This document shows, one piece after another, positions 1-12,149 of a stretch of 64,000 nucleotides of DNA. The DNA lies in NCBI GenBank assembly GCA_016648135.1, contig JADDOH010004228.1, positions 62,001-126,000 of the forward strand, written 5' to 3'. Below the pieces are notes generated by a model. The model searched no databases. It was not told the origin of the DNA and saw only the letters and a program-made list of their open reading frames with translations. Position numbers and translations under genes: made by a program. The DNA comes from Agrypnia vestita (lineage: Eukaryota > Arthropoda > Insecta > Trichoptera > Phryganeidae). How positions within the stretch are numbered: the first letter of the stretch is position 1; each line of letters opens with the position of its first letter.

Positions 1-254
1 TCTTGTTTTTTAATAGGTACAAACGTGCATCGGGGAATGTTGTAGCTTAGTCACGGAGGAGGAGTTCTACGCAAATAGACATGACGCGGGCATTTTTTTT
101 TTCTAAAAAAAATTCCAATACAATAATAGATTTTTTTTCATTAAATTGCTCTCAATTTTACAAATATTATTATTTCAAAAACGGTTTACTATGTATCTCA
201 ATAAGTGCCAATAAAAAAAATCACTTCCTTGTAAAAAAAAATTACCCAATTTCT

Positions 255-412
255 ACTTAGCTACTTGTCATTACACCGTTTCACATAGGGGGAGGCAGAG
301 AGGATAGAGCACCACTCTCTTTTGCGCTGACACAACTCTCACTTCATCCACATTCATACATCTTCGTATGCAAGCTCGATAATTGTTGAGGACCCTAACA
401 GGACCCTGTCTC
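255..412 (-). mobile_element. LINE 3' fragment (TTAG-tail family, copy 1)
   Basis: The minus strand encodes the extreme C-terminus of a non-LTR retrotransposon protein, with residues such as RRCMNVDEVRVV followed by a short stop-proximal tail. The same block (…RRCMNVDEA… then a GC-rich end and a TTAG-type tail) recurs at 54780-54905 on the plus strand and at 3395-3480 on the minus strand, so this is a 5'-truncated copy of the same family. The tail here is decayed. RTE-like clade is an inference. Confidence 0.65.
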
Positions 413-1155
413 AACATGCTTAAATCAACTGAGCGACCCAATTTTTTAACCAATTTATATGTATATTTTATTCCCAAGGTGGCGTAATCCCTTAAAGTGG
501 TGTTAAAATTTAAAGTAAAGTAAAGAAATGGACAATGGGTATACCGATAATAGAAATTGACGATGTAAAACAGAACAGAATGGAGCAAAGTAATTAAACA
601 TGACATAATCTACTAACTTATCGTATGACATGACATAATCTACTAACCTATCTTAATATGATCGTAGATTTACACACTGTAATATACATACTGCAAGAGC
701 AGATCCCGTGTATGGACTGTTTATCGGTCTATTACTTGGCGCAGCCCGACTGGATAGGCATCAGACTACACCTGGAGTAAAAGTGACTCTAGCTTACCTG
801 GATATCCTTGAGCTAGACACCACTATAGCACTCTCGTTGACCCTGAAGGGACGATTGTTTCGCGCACTTCTGCGGCGGCTTTTTTTGGTTTAATCTAGTC
901 AGGACGCACCGCGTTTGGAAGTTACACAAAGGTATATGTTAACGGCTGGCGTTCATGTTTTGTAATGTACCGCGCCACGTTTCGTCCTACCCGCACGTTT
1001 TTTCGAATCGTAATAATCTCACTCAAACCGCCTCGTATCTGGTTCGGTTCTTGGATGCCGTGCGCTTAGCAGGCGGGTCGCAAGATGGCGCCACGAGTCC
1101 GTGCCGCTCCGGCGTGTCTCTTAGATACAAGACTATGCCAGAAGGATGGGTAAGG

Positions 1156-1302
1156 TACAGCTGCCGGCAAACTTCTTAAAATTCTTTGGCAAAGTGGGGG
1201 AATGCGCAGAAGACGAAATTTGGGTCTCGTTGGTGGAAAGGTAGATGCGCAAACTTCCTCCCACTGCGCCGTAGAATTTCAAGATGTTTGCCGGCAACTG
1301 TA
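1156..1302. mobile_element. Short MITE with ~30-bp terminal inverted repeats
   Basis: The ends are TACAGCTGCCGGCAAAC on the left and its near-complement GTTTGCCGGCAACTGTA on the right, and the similarity continues inward for about 30 bp with scattered mismatches. TA sits at both outer edges, the target duplication expected of Tc1/mariner-type elements. The element is about 147 bp and has no coding capacity, so it would be mobilised in trans. Confidence 0.7.
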
Positions 1303-1689
1303 ATGCAGGATATAAGTCAAGTTGCGCCAACACACGCGTTGAAGTTATATTTATCACTACTATAGTTTCGAGAGGAACAATCCCCCTCATCACAAGATGT
1401 AATTAATCACTTATCCCTAAATACAGAATTTTTTCAACTTACTCGAGCAAGCCAGAGGATCGTGTAGTGGGGAAGATATTTTCGGTCATTGTTGGAAGTG
1501 TTTTCTCAAAACTTAAGTTTTTTAGGATTTCTACGGTTTCAAAGCTATTCATTATCATTCCTTTATGAGTAACAGAGTGGAAGAGTTTTAATTTATATCG
1601 AAAGAAAGGTTGCACCACGTAGTAACTGCCATATCAGTAACAGTACTGGTTAATCTCACTTATTATCAAACTACTTACGTATATTTTAA

Positions 1690-2385
1690 TTCTGCCAAAA
1701 ACATGGGTTTCTTAGTAAATCAGCAGAAGACCAAAAATATGGCCGTAGGATGCACCCAAGAAAACTCAACTCTCTCACGTGAAAGTAAAAATTTTGAAAC
1801 AGTACCAATATATTAAAACATACCTAGGCTTTCTGATAACAAACAAAAATAATACTGAAGAGGAGAACCAAGAGCGCATAGCGCTCTTTTTTTCCGCCTA
1901 CAAAAGCAGATGAAATCCAGACTACTGTCCAGAAACACCAAGATATAAGTGTATAAAATGCTTATTAGGCCAGTGATCACGTACGCAGCTGAGACGTGGT
2001 TACTAATTAAGAATGAGCGAGCACTGGACGTTTTTGAAACGAAAATTTTGAGGCGGATCTTCGGACCGGTTCTAGAAAATGGACTTTGGCGCAGACATTA
2101 CAACAATGAGCTCTATACTCTGTTTAAGGAGCCAAACATCACAAAATGTATAAAACTGGGAAGATTTGGTGACTTGGTCATGAGGAGATAATGATCGAGC
2201 ATCAAGCACCAAAGTCCCTGCTGAACTCAAGGCCCATAGGGCGAAGGGGCTTAGGAAGACCAAAATTGAGATGGGGCGACAGCGTCCTCAAAGACATCTC
2301 TGCCTTCGAGCTTCTGAACTGGAGAGAGACTCTTGAGGAGGCTATGGGGAAGGCCTATAAGATCCCCATTTCGTTCGCACTCTGA
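1690..2385 (+). pseudogene. Degenerate RTE-like LINE reverse transcriptase (C-terminal part)
   Basis: Several plus-strand frames together resemble the C-terminal half of an RTE-type reverse transcriptase. Around 1703-1740 there is a GFLVNQQKTKNM segment. At 1959-2190 comes MLIRPVITYAAETWLL followed by an ERALDVFETKILRRIFGP stretch, and at 2230-2370 a glycine/arginine-rich GRRGLGRPKLRW segment. At least two frameshifts and stops break the reading frame, and the N-terminal endonuclease and most of the RT palm are absent. This is a dead, 5'-truncated copy. Confidence 0.7.
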
Positions 2386-2639
2386 GGCTGCAAACAGTGC
2401 GTCTAGGGTATATATCGGATTTGTACTTACTTTTGGCAGCTCCTCTGGCTCAGGACTGTGGGGGCCGTCGCGGGTAGCTAACTTCTACGGAATGAAGCAC
2501 TTTTGTGTCATATGTACAGTTTACAAGGAGTTTATTCAAGATAGGTACAAAGGTAAGTTGTATGATGCTAATATATGGTTAGTTAAAGAGGTTGCTGTAA
2601 ACGCGGACTCGATTGAGGTTAGTATATATCTGTACGCGC

Positions 2640-2870
2640 GGGTCTGAACGTCGATCGTGTAATAATTCGAGAAGTCGCGACGCGTTACCCGGGTCTACGG
2701 TGTTGGCGGTCGAGCAGGCGGAACGGGAGTGCTGGTCTTGCCGCCCGCCGCCTGTAGGTCCGTTGGTCCCCCTGAACGCCAGATGCCGCCCATAACGAGT
2801 GGTGGAATCCGCCACAAGGCCAAGACCCACCAGGAGTTGTAGAGCCGAGAGTGGTGATGATGATGACTTA
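2640..2870 (+). mobile_element. GC-rich LINE 3' UTR fragment with TGA-repeat tail
   Basis: This block is markedly more GC-rich than its surroundings and ends in a short GTGATGATGATGA microsatellite at about 2853-2866. That is the usual form of an insect LINE 3' end. No convincing protein is encoded, although open frames exist because of the GC content. A similar tail in reverse orientation occurs at about 21232-21245. Assignment to a LINE is inferred from structure only. Confidence 0.45.
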
Positions 2871-3380
2871 CGTATATTTTAATTTTGACTTTACTGCAAC
2901 TCGTTTGGTAAGTAATACTCATGTTCTCGGTATAAAGCAGATAAAACCACTTCCGTGATTTCATTTTCAAAGCGCCGTAAAACTCATTCATAATTATTGT
3001 TAATCATATCATGAATATCCAGTATGAATTAATGGGAAAGCCCTTTGCAATCAAACTGCTTTATGTAACACATCAACACGGTGAAGATAAGAAGGGATAA
3101 TCCCTTGATACACAGCAATAAACGTTTCCCTACACTAGTAAACCCTCAGATTATGTTACATCAAACTTCATCTGCTCTTTAAGTGCAGATAATGAACTGG
3201 AATTTAACGCCAAGTTTAATAATCATAGGGAAGATGACTAAATTAGATCGGGGATGTGTTATTTTCAACGCTACTCTTCACATATCTTTGAGAAAATTAC
3301 AGTTGATGCTTTGGAATACATATTTTGTATTTAAAGATTTATTTTAACACAGAATATATTTAGGACTTCATATTTTTTAT

Positions 3381-4298
3381 TTAACTAACTAACTAACTTA
3401 CCATTACGCCGTTTCCCTGTGGGGGTAGGCAAACAGGATAGAGAACTTTCACCTCATACACAATCTTCGCATGCAAGGTCGACGATTGTTGAGGGTTCTA
3501 ACGGGTCCATCTTCCAGTATCTGGTTAATCTGGTCATGTCACGTCCTCCGCGGTCGCCCTCTCTTTTTGGCGCCGTCAACACTTGCATATATATCTTTCT
3601 TACCATTCTTTCCTCATTCATTCGCTTGACATGCTCAAACCATCTGAGCGATCCTGTTTTAATTCTATGAATTATGCTACGATATGCATTACATTCATTC
3701 CTAATATCTTCATTCTTTACTCTATCATACATGGATTTGCCCCACATACGTCTAAGGGATATCATCTCCACTGCATTCAATCTACCTTAATTCTTGGTTG
3801 TTGAATCCTGGGTGTTGAATCCTGGTTGTTGAATCCTGGTTGTTGAATCCTGGTTGTTGAATCCTGGAGCTGGCAGAAGAGACATTCTCTTCTGCCAGCT
3901 CCAGGATTTACTTCCATACATCAGTGTCGGTACCAGAACTCCATTATATACGGCTAGTTTTGCCTCGGTAGACATATTTCTATTAGAAATTATTGCATTC
4001 AAAGCACCGTTTCACCATTCCCCGCAGTCACCCTCCTCTCGATATCTTTCTCAACATTCCCTCTTCTATCGAACATATTTCCCAAGTACACAAACTCATC
4101 TACTTGTTCCAAACGTTCATTGCTTACATGTATTTCACACGTTGTCTTACTTTCCTCCTTCTCGAATACCATCACTTTTGACTTGTTTACATTCATAGTA
4201 AGGTCACTTTCCTTGCGTATATCATACATCCTGCTTACTAGACTTTTTAAGTCTTGTTCGCTATTTAATTTAATATCAAATATAATTGGTCTTCCCAA
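3381..4298 (-). pseudogene. LINE reverse transcriptase C-terminal half (TTAG-tail family, copy 2)
   Basis: On the minus strand, three successive pieces make up the C-terminal part of one non-LTR retrotransposon protein. These are MNVNKSKVMVFEKEE and EFVYLGNMF (4298-4020), NMSTEAKLAVYNGVLVPTLMYGS (4000-3910), then NAVEMISLRRMWGKS to RWFEHVKRMNEER (3780-3560). The 3' end is a TTAG-type tail, seen as (CTAA)n at 3381-3397. The ORF is broken by a palindrome and tandem repeats at 3787-3908. It is a 5'-truncated, inactive copy; RTE-like clade is tentative. Confidence 0.8.
3795..3908. repeat. GTTGAATCCTG tandem array joined to a 23-bp palindrome
   Basis: About five 13-14 bp units containing GTTGAATCCTGG run from 3797 to 3866. 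The last runs directly into a perfect inverted repeat with arms 3860-3882 and 3886-3908 and a 3-nt spacer (CAT). The right arm is normal LINE coding sequence (compare the CCTGGAGCT…GCAGAAG stretch at 54438-54455), so the left arm and tandem units are secondary additions inside copy 2. Confidence 0.85.
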
Positions 4299-4863
4299 TT
4301 TTTAATGAAAGAAAGTTACACTAGAGATTCACAGATCGTCGGTATTATTTAGCTAGAAGCTAAGGATGAAATTGATTTTAATCAAGTGTTGAATATTTGA
4401 ATGCAGTCCTAAAGCAATACTGCGACATACGTCACATCGGAGTCAGCCGAGACAATTGGATTCTTAATGTCCTCTCCAGCTCCGGAGTACCCCATTAAGA
4501 AATACGATACCTTTACGGCGCCCTAACTCCGCGATCTTAGTTTAGTGGGTGAAGATAAAACCAACGGGAGACGTAAACTATTCTGTATTGGAGTCGGTGT
4601 AAATTAAACCGCCACCCCTCGAGCGGGGCGATTTGGCGAGTGGGGCAATAATGTGCCGTATGAGACGTCTCTTGAAGATCAAAGTTAGTCGCCGGAAGGT
4701 CCAGCGGTTCTGGGATGTATCAAGAAATTAATATAATCTTTTAAGAATCGTCTTCCGATAATCCAGAACGTTAATGGACGAAAATGCGTCACAGAATTTA
4801 GAATAATCATTGCTCAGTTTCAGTTAACTCCCTTTATGGGCCTACCGACGTCCACTAACTAAG

Positions 4864-5030
4864 CTCATTAACCATTACGCTGTTTTACCGCAGGGTAGAG
4901 CAGATAGAATAAAACGCCTACTTTTATATCTTGGCACATAAAATTTACTTCGACCACATGCATACTTCTTTTCATGCACGTTACTCAGTTGTTGATGCTT
5001 TTTCACAGGACTGCTCAGTATTTATCACTA
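4864..5030 (-). mobile_element. LINE 3' fragment (TTAG-tail family, copy 3, decayed)
   Basis: The plus strand reads CATTAACCATTACGCTGTTTTACC followed by GTAGAGCAGATAGAATAA, a decayed match to the 3' end at 3395-3440. Further in, CATGCATACTTC…TTGTTGATGC matches the RRCM/LNN region of the other copies. No usable reading frame remains. Confidence 0.5.
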
Positions 5031-8000
5031 TACGACCTTATTTTGGCTCAATATTCGCGAATCTAGATTACCATTGGCATTAATATCATGATCCCCCTCC
5101 TTCCTGGTCCTACAGATCTCCTTGGTTCAAACCTCACAGCTCGACGAATGAGACCGTCTCTATCTCACCTAAAATTCTATCGTAGCCGCCACTTCTTGAA
5201 TCAGTTTGGTCACCATTTGATGGTATACCGATGGCTTTCGAGCATCATGTGAATAGGTGTTGAAAATTGTGTTACCAATTCATCAACTTTGAACTCATCT
5301 GGTCTCGTATGGAGGACGAAGAAGATTGCAGCGGGTAAGTCGAGCTTCCTGTTCCTCCTCATATTGTGTACAGTCCACGCAATCTCGTTTCCATTTACTC
5401 CCTTCCCGACTCCCGTCAAATCCATCCCTCTTCCTATATATGGTTTATCGTGCTAAGCCTCAGCAACACTCGCCTCATATATTTTTTTTACCATCCTCCT
5501 AGCTCATATGCATTATATATTAGTAATTATGGCCTATTCATACCAATCGAGGCCATGCATTATTGCATGACCTAGTATGCAGAACGGATGTGATGAATAG
5601 GCACACCACAACGTGTAGTGTACAACTTTGAAATGAACTGACCGATTATGTCGATGTAGTTAATTTCAATTTCAATTTCAATTTTTCAAATTAATTTCAT
5701 TATCAATCATTCAAATCAAATTCATTAAAAGTATCAGACAAAAGATGGCTTCCATACAAAGTAAACACCTCGTAAACTGCACGGTAAATGGAGAAAAAAA
5801 ACATGTCATCTCAGCGACCCTTTCTTTATTCTATCTACTACTAGCCAGCATTAAATTCACTTCTAATTTATTTATTCTTCAGTCTATCGAACAAAGAACT
5901 TCTGTAAATTGGTATTTGACAAGCCATGTTTAATCCCAAATATGCCAGACGCGACTCAAACATTGGGTGATTCTGCGATCAACTTTTGTAGTTGTATTAT
6001 CTCTGTCAATTATTATTTTATAGCCAAGGTAGACAGCTCCATGAGTATGGATCCTAATGATGAATTAACTCTAATGCGATACTGATATATTTTGTCACAG
6101 TGGTTGATCGACCATCTAGCGGGAAAAACTGTAACTTAGCTTAAAAGCTCGTGTGAGTCATTTAAATATATATTCTTTTCGGGAAAGTAAAACAAAAGTT
6201 TTGAGAAGCCTTCAAGCTTCGAAACTAATTTAACTTTTATTCACTGCGCACAAAGATGTGCCAAAAGCAGAAATATTCTTTTCACAAAAATACGTTAAAA
6301 ATTTTCTTTACGGTTTAACAATTTTAACAAAACATAGTCATTAACTTATGCTGAATATAAAACAATATTTGGTGCACAGTTTGTCTGATTAAAGTCTTAT
6401 GAACGCATACACGGAGAGAATTGTCTTAAGTATCTCCGAAAGCACTAAAAAACATTAAAGAACTGAGTGCGGAGTTAACTGTGATTCGTTGTTCCATCTA
6501 TTTTTTACGCAGAGGAGAATGATGCAATTGAGACAAGAGATCAAATAAAGTTAGTGTGGAGCTATTGAGTTTTATTTGATGTGATATTAGAAGGGTGAAA
6601 TGGAGGTGGTAATGCGCGTCCAGGTCGGGTTATTGATAAGATGACAGGCAGGCAGTGAAGGCAAATTTGATAGAAACGCACACTTAAGTTTTTACGCAGA
6701 GTTTAGGAAATATGTGTGAGTAAAAGAAAAAGTGTGATGTCATACACACCCGTTCAGTTGAACAGATGAACATATATATTAATAAGTTATAACACAAAAG
6801 ATTTTACATGCTACAGTTCAATCATGTTACAACTTTATACAACTCAAGAACAATATTTATTTATAGTGTATTATAGTATATATGATACTCCTTTAATTGA
6901 ATCCCATTCCCTCTCTCTTCCCACCCTTCCCATTTTATGTATTATCGTAATTTAAATCTTTGAAATGATTATCATAATTTAAACTTTCATCAAAAATTTT
7001 TTTTTTTTTTTTACTTAGTTTTTTTACCAGCTTCTAGAAAACTTCACTGGTCATGCTAAATGATTATTTTCTCGTTAATATATAATTTTTTATTACAATG
7101 TACTGTATATTTCCCAAAAAAAATAGTGTAACCCGTCAAAAATGACGGAGAGGAGATCGAGTTGAGTTGAAACAAAATGTAGATATCTGGTAATAACTTA
7201 CTCAATTTTACAATTGAGGCTGTGAAGCATTTTAATAAAAAATATTCATTCGCTTTTTAGTTCTTCAATAATAAAATAGTACAAACGAATTAAAAAATAA
7301 CGAAAACTTAATTTAAACTGAAATAGTCTAGTTTTTTCAACCCTCTTAGTACTGAGATAAATTGAAACAGCTACCGAGACGGGTTGAAACACATTTAATA
7401 TAATTATTTTAGACGTGGTAAAAAGCTTTTTAGGATAGAAAATATGTTTTATCAAATGAAAATACGAAACAATGAAGGCCTTGGTCTGAGATCAATCATC
7501 AAAGAACAATCATACCGAGGTAATTAATCACTGTAAGGTTTTTTATTTTCTTATCTTTTGTATAAACCTGTTAACAAAAAACAAAATAAAATACTCCAGA
7601 CTAGTCCATACTTTTAGTTTAATTTATTAACAAGAGTCATAGTATTTATTTATTGTTATTTTATTTATCCTGAACTTAATTAATACATGTTAGTTAGTAA
7701 AATAGTCACTCATCTCATTAGGATGAAACTGTGCCAAGACGAGCAGCTTAAAATAGAATAAGAATAAAAATATATAAAATAAATCAATTAATTGTAGATA
7801 TAAACATAAAATATGTTTTGAAAAAACAAGTAGATATTATGGGATACAAAGCAACAGAAAATAATAAAATATATAAAAGAATGACATGTATGCGTGTTTG
7901 GGTATATGAAAAATGAAAAAATACACTTCAATGAGCAAATAAATGAATTAAGACCTGTTTTCTGCAATTGAGTACGTGTGAAAATGCAGTTGACAATGAT

Positions 8001-8632
8001 GTCTTTACGAATAATTTTGTATCAATAAAAATAAAGGTAGGGTGTCTACTGTCCACATTGACAATGGCAAAATGGATACCAAAAACATTTTTATCACTTA
8101 GCATAACACCCTTAAACATTTTTTTAAAGTTATTAAAAAATATTAGAAAAAACAACATAATATTGCACATAAAATATATTTACAAACAAACCTTAGTGAA
8201 GCTACTTTAAGAAATGCTATTATAATACTTAGGGTCCAATCAATCTAATAGATCTACAAAATTCTAGAGGTTTTCGTTATATTCTATTTAAAACAACCAA
8301 CACATATTTGTACTTATAATTAAAGTAATAATCAGATAAATAATTTTCACAAATATATTTCATTTCGTTCTTTGTGAGACCAACTAGATAATACAAACAA
8401 AATTAATCATTTCTCAATTTTTTCTCTTCAATGTTATAATTTTTATCGAATTTGGTTGATTTGACTTTCTTTTTGCCCATTTTTCTTTCCTTTTCTTTAC
8501 TAAAAATATGTATTTTAGCTTATTTTAAATTTCCGTTAGCTTCATTTGCCTCAAGACCCTCTGTTTCAGGTGTGTTTGTCAATAAAGCTGATTTCTTTTT
8601 CAAGAGTTTAAGTTGTTGTTACGGTCGTTAGA
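5031..8632. other. AT-rich intergenic stretch, no gene recognised
   Basis: No exon, domain or convincing element is seen. There is a short TTTCAA-type tandem stretch at about 5660-5690, a T run at about 6996-7012, and AT-rich low-complexity sequence throughout. Open frames are short and lack recognisable motifs; those in 7246-8210 reflect A/T-only codons. Confidence 0.5.
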
Positions 8633-8712
8633 AATATTTAATTGTAAATAGTTACGGATATTTTATACGAAACGTATGTTTTTAAAAGAAACGATTCTCG
8701 ACGTTTCGTTGA
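8633..8712 (+). repeat. Dispersed repeat with CGATTCTCGACGTTTCGTTG
   Basis: A stretch beginning near GGATATTTTATAC and ending in AACGATTCTCGACGTTTCG is repeated with minor changes at 55022-55083 in the same orientation. Both copies run on into unrelated sequence. No coding potential is visible. It may be the edge of a larger dispersed element. Confidence 0.5.
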
Positions 8713-9515
8713 GTTGTGTTCAACTTCATCAGGAGGATGACTTGTACCCGCGGAGGTATAGGGCGGACTGATTAATGCTTTCGGGGGCGTAAATTATATG
8801 CACTTTGTTGTGGAGTATTCACTTCTTCTACGATAGAGGTCGCCAGTGTGCAATATGTACTAGTTACGTCGGCGGACTTTTCTGCGTAAATACTTAAACT
8901 AAGTCAGTAGTCAAAGAAGTAGTCCCTTCATCACCGGATGAACCTTCAACGCCAGAAGTCGAAGCAATGGATCTGATTTAGTAACATTACCATTATTCTT
9001 TAATGAAATGTTGTTCATGTCCTAGCATCAGGATTTTCAGATGAGCTTTGTAGTGGCTCTGAGAGATTATCATTATCTTCGCGTTTGTCTAGTGCTTCAA
9101 TTTACTGAATATTTATGGGACGGTCTGTGACAACTCAGGACAGTTGTAGTAATCAAGGCGAGTTCACAAGTTATTCTTCGGTGGAATCATGAAAGTTAGA
9201 TTGTGTGATCCAGACATAAAGACAAATCGTAAGCCCTGAAAATGAAAATGTGCAAAAATACAGACTTCCATGTGTGCTTTCCCATACAAATAGCCTAAAG
9301 ACATCTACAAACTAGTCTGAAGTTAGATAGTACAGACACCATGAACTAATTAACATTACTTAGTGTGCGGTGTATGCATTTTTTTGCGTTCGATCTCAAA
9401 TCTGGCATTTTTTTTTATTTAAAATATAATGGAAACCTAAAAGGTTTATGGATAACATTTTTACATAATTCAATATAAGATATAATAATAATATAATTTA
9501 GAAACAGTCATTTTT

Positions 9516-9782
9516 TTATAGTCGGCCGAGTTTTAGCATTTTTGTCACATCTGTTTTGAATTTGTCAGTGGTCAGTTGTTTGGTCTGTTGTGGCAGGTCA
9601 TTGTATAGTTTTAATCCGTTGCAAATTAGTCGGGATTGTCCTGTTTTTGTTTTGGCGTGTGTTATGTGATAGCTTTGAGCCATTCTAGTATTGTGTTGGG
9701 TTTTTCGTGTGTCTTGCGTAATTTTACGTCTGTGAATGATTTTAAGTGTTTCGATTTTTGTAACGCTTTCGATGTTTAATTG
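9516..9782 (-). pseudogene. LINE ORF2 C-terminal fragment (CR1/Jockey-like)
   Basis: An open minus-strand frame of about 88 codons ends at TAA (9516-9518). It contains RTHNTRMAQ-like basic sequence, then NGLKLYNDLPQQTKQL and FKTDVTKMLKLGRL. The pattern 'x-LYNxLP … FKxxV/L … stop' is characteristic of the C-terminal tail of CR1/Jockey-type retrotransposon polyproteins. The RT domain is not present, so this is a short 3' remnant. Confidence 0.6.
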
Positions 9783-9799
9783 TTGTGTTATGCGGTGTA

Positions 9800-10440
9800 C
9801 AGTTTCAGTTGGTATCCGAGTTTATGTGACGATTTCTCTTCTCCCGTTCGTCCTTCCACACCTTAACCTCATACAGTCGAAAACCAACCTTCGGGCAGTG
9901 AAGTGTCGTTTTTGTCGCCGTATTTCGAACTGATTCTCGAAGTCAACCTTTTCGGAAGAATTTGTCGACTTTCGCAACGGTGTATTTTTATATGCTCAAA
10001 TTGGAAGATCAGAATAGTGAATAGTGTAGTGGTGAGTAGGTCATCTCATTTTGACCCTTTCCACCCCTCTAAATTACAGTCCACAATCGTTCCCGTATTA
10101 TCCTCCACACCCCAGTTCCCGTCTATCCTTCCACAGCCCCCATCTGTTTGTTCCCGGCGATTCGCGTCGGGAACACTACATATTTTCGAATTTAAAATAA
10201 AGAACGAAAATTTTGCTTTGGTTCGATTTTCGATCACAGACGTTGTAGGAGCGCTACCGCTGACAAATTCGCACATAAATGCCCCAGCTCATCATTGGTG
10301 CATAGTGAAGAGTTTGTGCCTGTATCTGTATCAAACTGCCAACGCATACAATGATATCGAAATTGTTTCAACTCCCCCTTTTCCCACCTCATTCACTATA
10401 TATTCAGGCTGCGAGTAAAGGCTGTGGGAACAGAGCCATC
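9800..10440. other. Mixed-composition intergenic block, long open frame of unknown meaning
   Basis: A plus-strand frame is open for about 170 codons (9903-10418) and a minus-strand frame for 76 codons, but neither shows a domain, signal peptide or splice context I recognise. C-rich motifs like TTCCCGT…TCC…CCACACCCC recur loosely at about 9843, 10092 and 10118. I treat it as non-coding repeat-derived DNA. Confidence 0.3.
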
Positions 10441-10919
10441 TGGAAAAGCGTGGCGTCGTAGTAGCGTTAGTGATGGACACGGTTGCATAGAGAATTGTTT
10501 ATTTTGACAGCATTGAAATATGAATACATAACAATAAACTCAATTGTACATTTTTGCTCACTCAATTTGCACAAATACCCAACTGCCGAAATCAGTATTT
10601 TTTGTATAATATAATAATTTATTGCTCATTAAACTTCATTTCTTATCACTATTTAATATACACAAACATTCATTTAATTTTCTTATATAGGTGTATACCT
10701 AAATATACTTTTTAACTGTGCCGTTATATATACATTTTGTTACTATCCATGCATATGATTTTTTATATATATTACTTTACTTTCATTATTGCTTTTGTAT
10801 TATACAATGTATACTGTTCTTATTATCCACATTTTTTATTTATATACTCAATTAATTAATTAATCTTATAGTTATATAGTATTTTGTTTCATATCTTTAT
10901 TATTTTTTGTTCTCGCTAT

Positions 10920-11025
10920 ATTGTTCAGCTGCTCATCTCGGCACAGGTTCTTCCTAGTGAGATGAGCGGCTCCATCTCCTATGTCATGTAACAAGATGAA
11001 GATAAATAAATAAATAAAATAATAA
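10920..11025 (+). mobile_element. LINE 3' end: stem-loop plus TAAA-repeat tail
   Basis: A GCTCATCTC / GAGATGAGC inverted repeat (10931-10939 and 10959-10967) forms a stem-loop close to a (TAAA)n tract at about 11003-11022. A 3'-terminal hairpin followed by a short A-rich microsatellite is typical of LINE 3' ends recognised by the reverse transcriptase. No ORF part is preserved upstream. Confidence 0.5.
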
Positions 11026-11741
11026 AAATTCGTGACGTCACAGAGTCACCCACGGCCAGCACACCTCTGTCTAGAGCAAGCGATGTTGGCGCAGCTTTCA
11101 TTAATACAAAATGGGAGCCATCCCCGTGTCAAGGCGCATTTAATTATAATTTAGATTGTCTTGTGTTTCGGTTTGAATCTCGGCTAATATAATATGCGCA
11201 AAGTACAATGCTGGAGTGGTCCTGACCTCAATATTTCAGCAGTCTTTGTGGAAACTCGACAGAGTTATAATGTGATTATCTTCGTCATGCATACGCCGAG
11301 AGATTCGCGGTATTGTTGCATTCGTACAAACTAGTAAATTTAATTTATTCGGAGTTCATTAACTATACTATATATATAAGTATACTATAATATATATATA
11401 TATATATTATAGTAAACTGAGAACCACGCATTGTTTAAAAATACATTTTATTAATTTTTTTCATAAACTCATTTGAACACTTTTATTCTTAATATAAACC
11501 ATATTTTATTTCAATACTTACTTATACTTCCTTAGGCGCGTTGAGAGCGAAATTTTAGAATGCAACGAAATGCGTGCGCATCATGCAACAGAATTTTTCA
11601 CACCATTTCGACCCACCAATCAAAAGTTAAGATGATAATGAATGTCGACATTGCGTCGTTGGGAAATGGTGTTATGAAAATTGCATATGCTCCGGGCGTC
11701 GTATTGTCTTTATTTTTTGTTTGCTGATGTAGTTTTTGTAA

Positions 11742-11903
11742 CAGTAGTTTATTGTGTAGTAGTCATGACGCTCGCCTAGTGATTGGTCGGTGTTTCGAGC
11801 GCCATTCCAGGACGCCAACAAGTCAGTCCTATTTTCATGAATATAGTTTGAAAATAGTAAGAAAATTGATGCAACATGTATAATGTTGATCAATTTTCTT
11901 ACT
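11742..11903 (+). mobile_element. tRNA-derived SINE, copy 1
   Basis: The head contains a pol III A-box-like stretch (TTATTGTGTAGTAGTCATGACG) and a B-box-like GTTTCGAGCGCC, followed by a body with CAGTCCTATTTTCATGA and GAAAATAGTAAGAA. The same order of blocks occurs at 13825, 25391 (minus) and 37995. The 3' part is replaced by an inverted copy of the preceding 21-22 bp (arms 11856-11877 and 11883-11903), so the usual A-rich tail is missing. Confidence 0.75.
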
Positions 11904-12149
11904 AATAAAAAAAAGAAAATATAATTGTGATCATATTCATAACGTGTTAGTATGCTGATTAAATTATAAAAAATGTTGAAATTTTTGAAAATAGTTAATT
12001 AGTAGAGTTACATTTAAAAATAAGCAAAATAGAATTTTTGAAATAATAGGCAATTACGTAAGTAATTATTTTTGTGTGTTAAGTTATTAACCCCCTTACA
12101 GTGATGTTTTCTTTCGCGGCTTTCGCCGCTTTCTTAGCGCGAATATCTC

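Noticed and set aside
5210..5425. 71-codon minus-strand open frame near a LINE fragment
   Set aside because: Sequence does not match LINE proteins or any family I recognise; probably chance.
9903..10418. 171-codon plus-strand open frame
   Set aside because: No recognisable domain, atypical composition, no splice or promoter context; it overlaps another open frame on the opposite strand and lies in a repeat-rich block.
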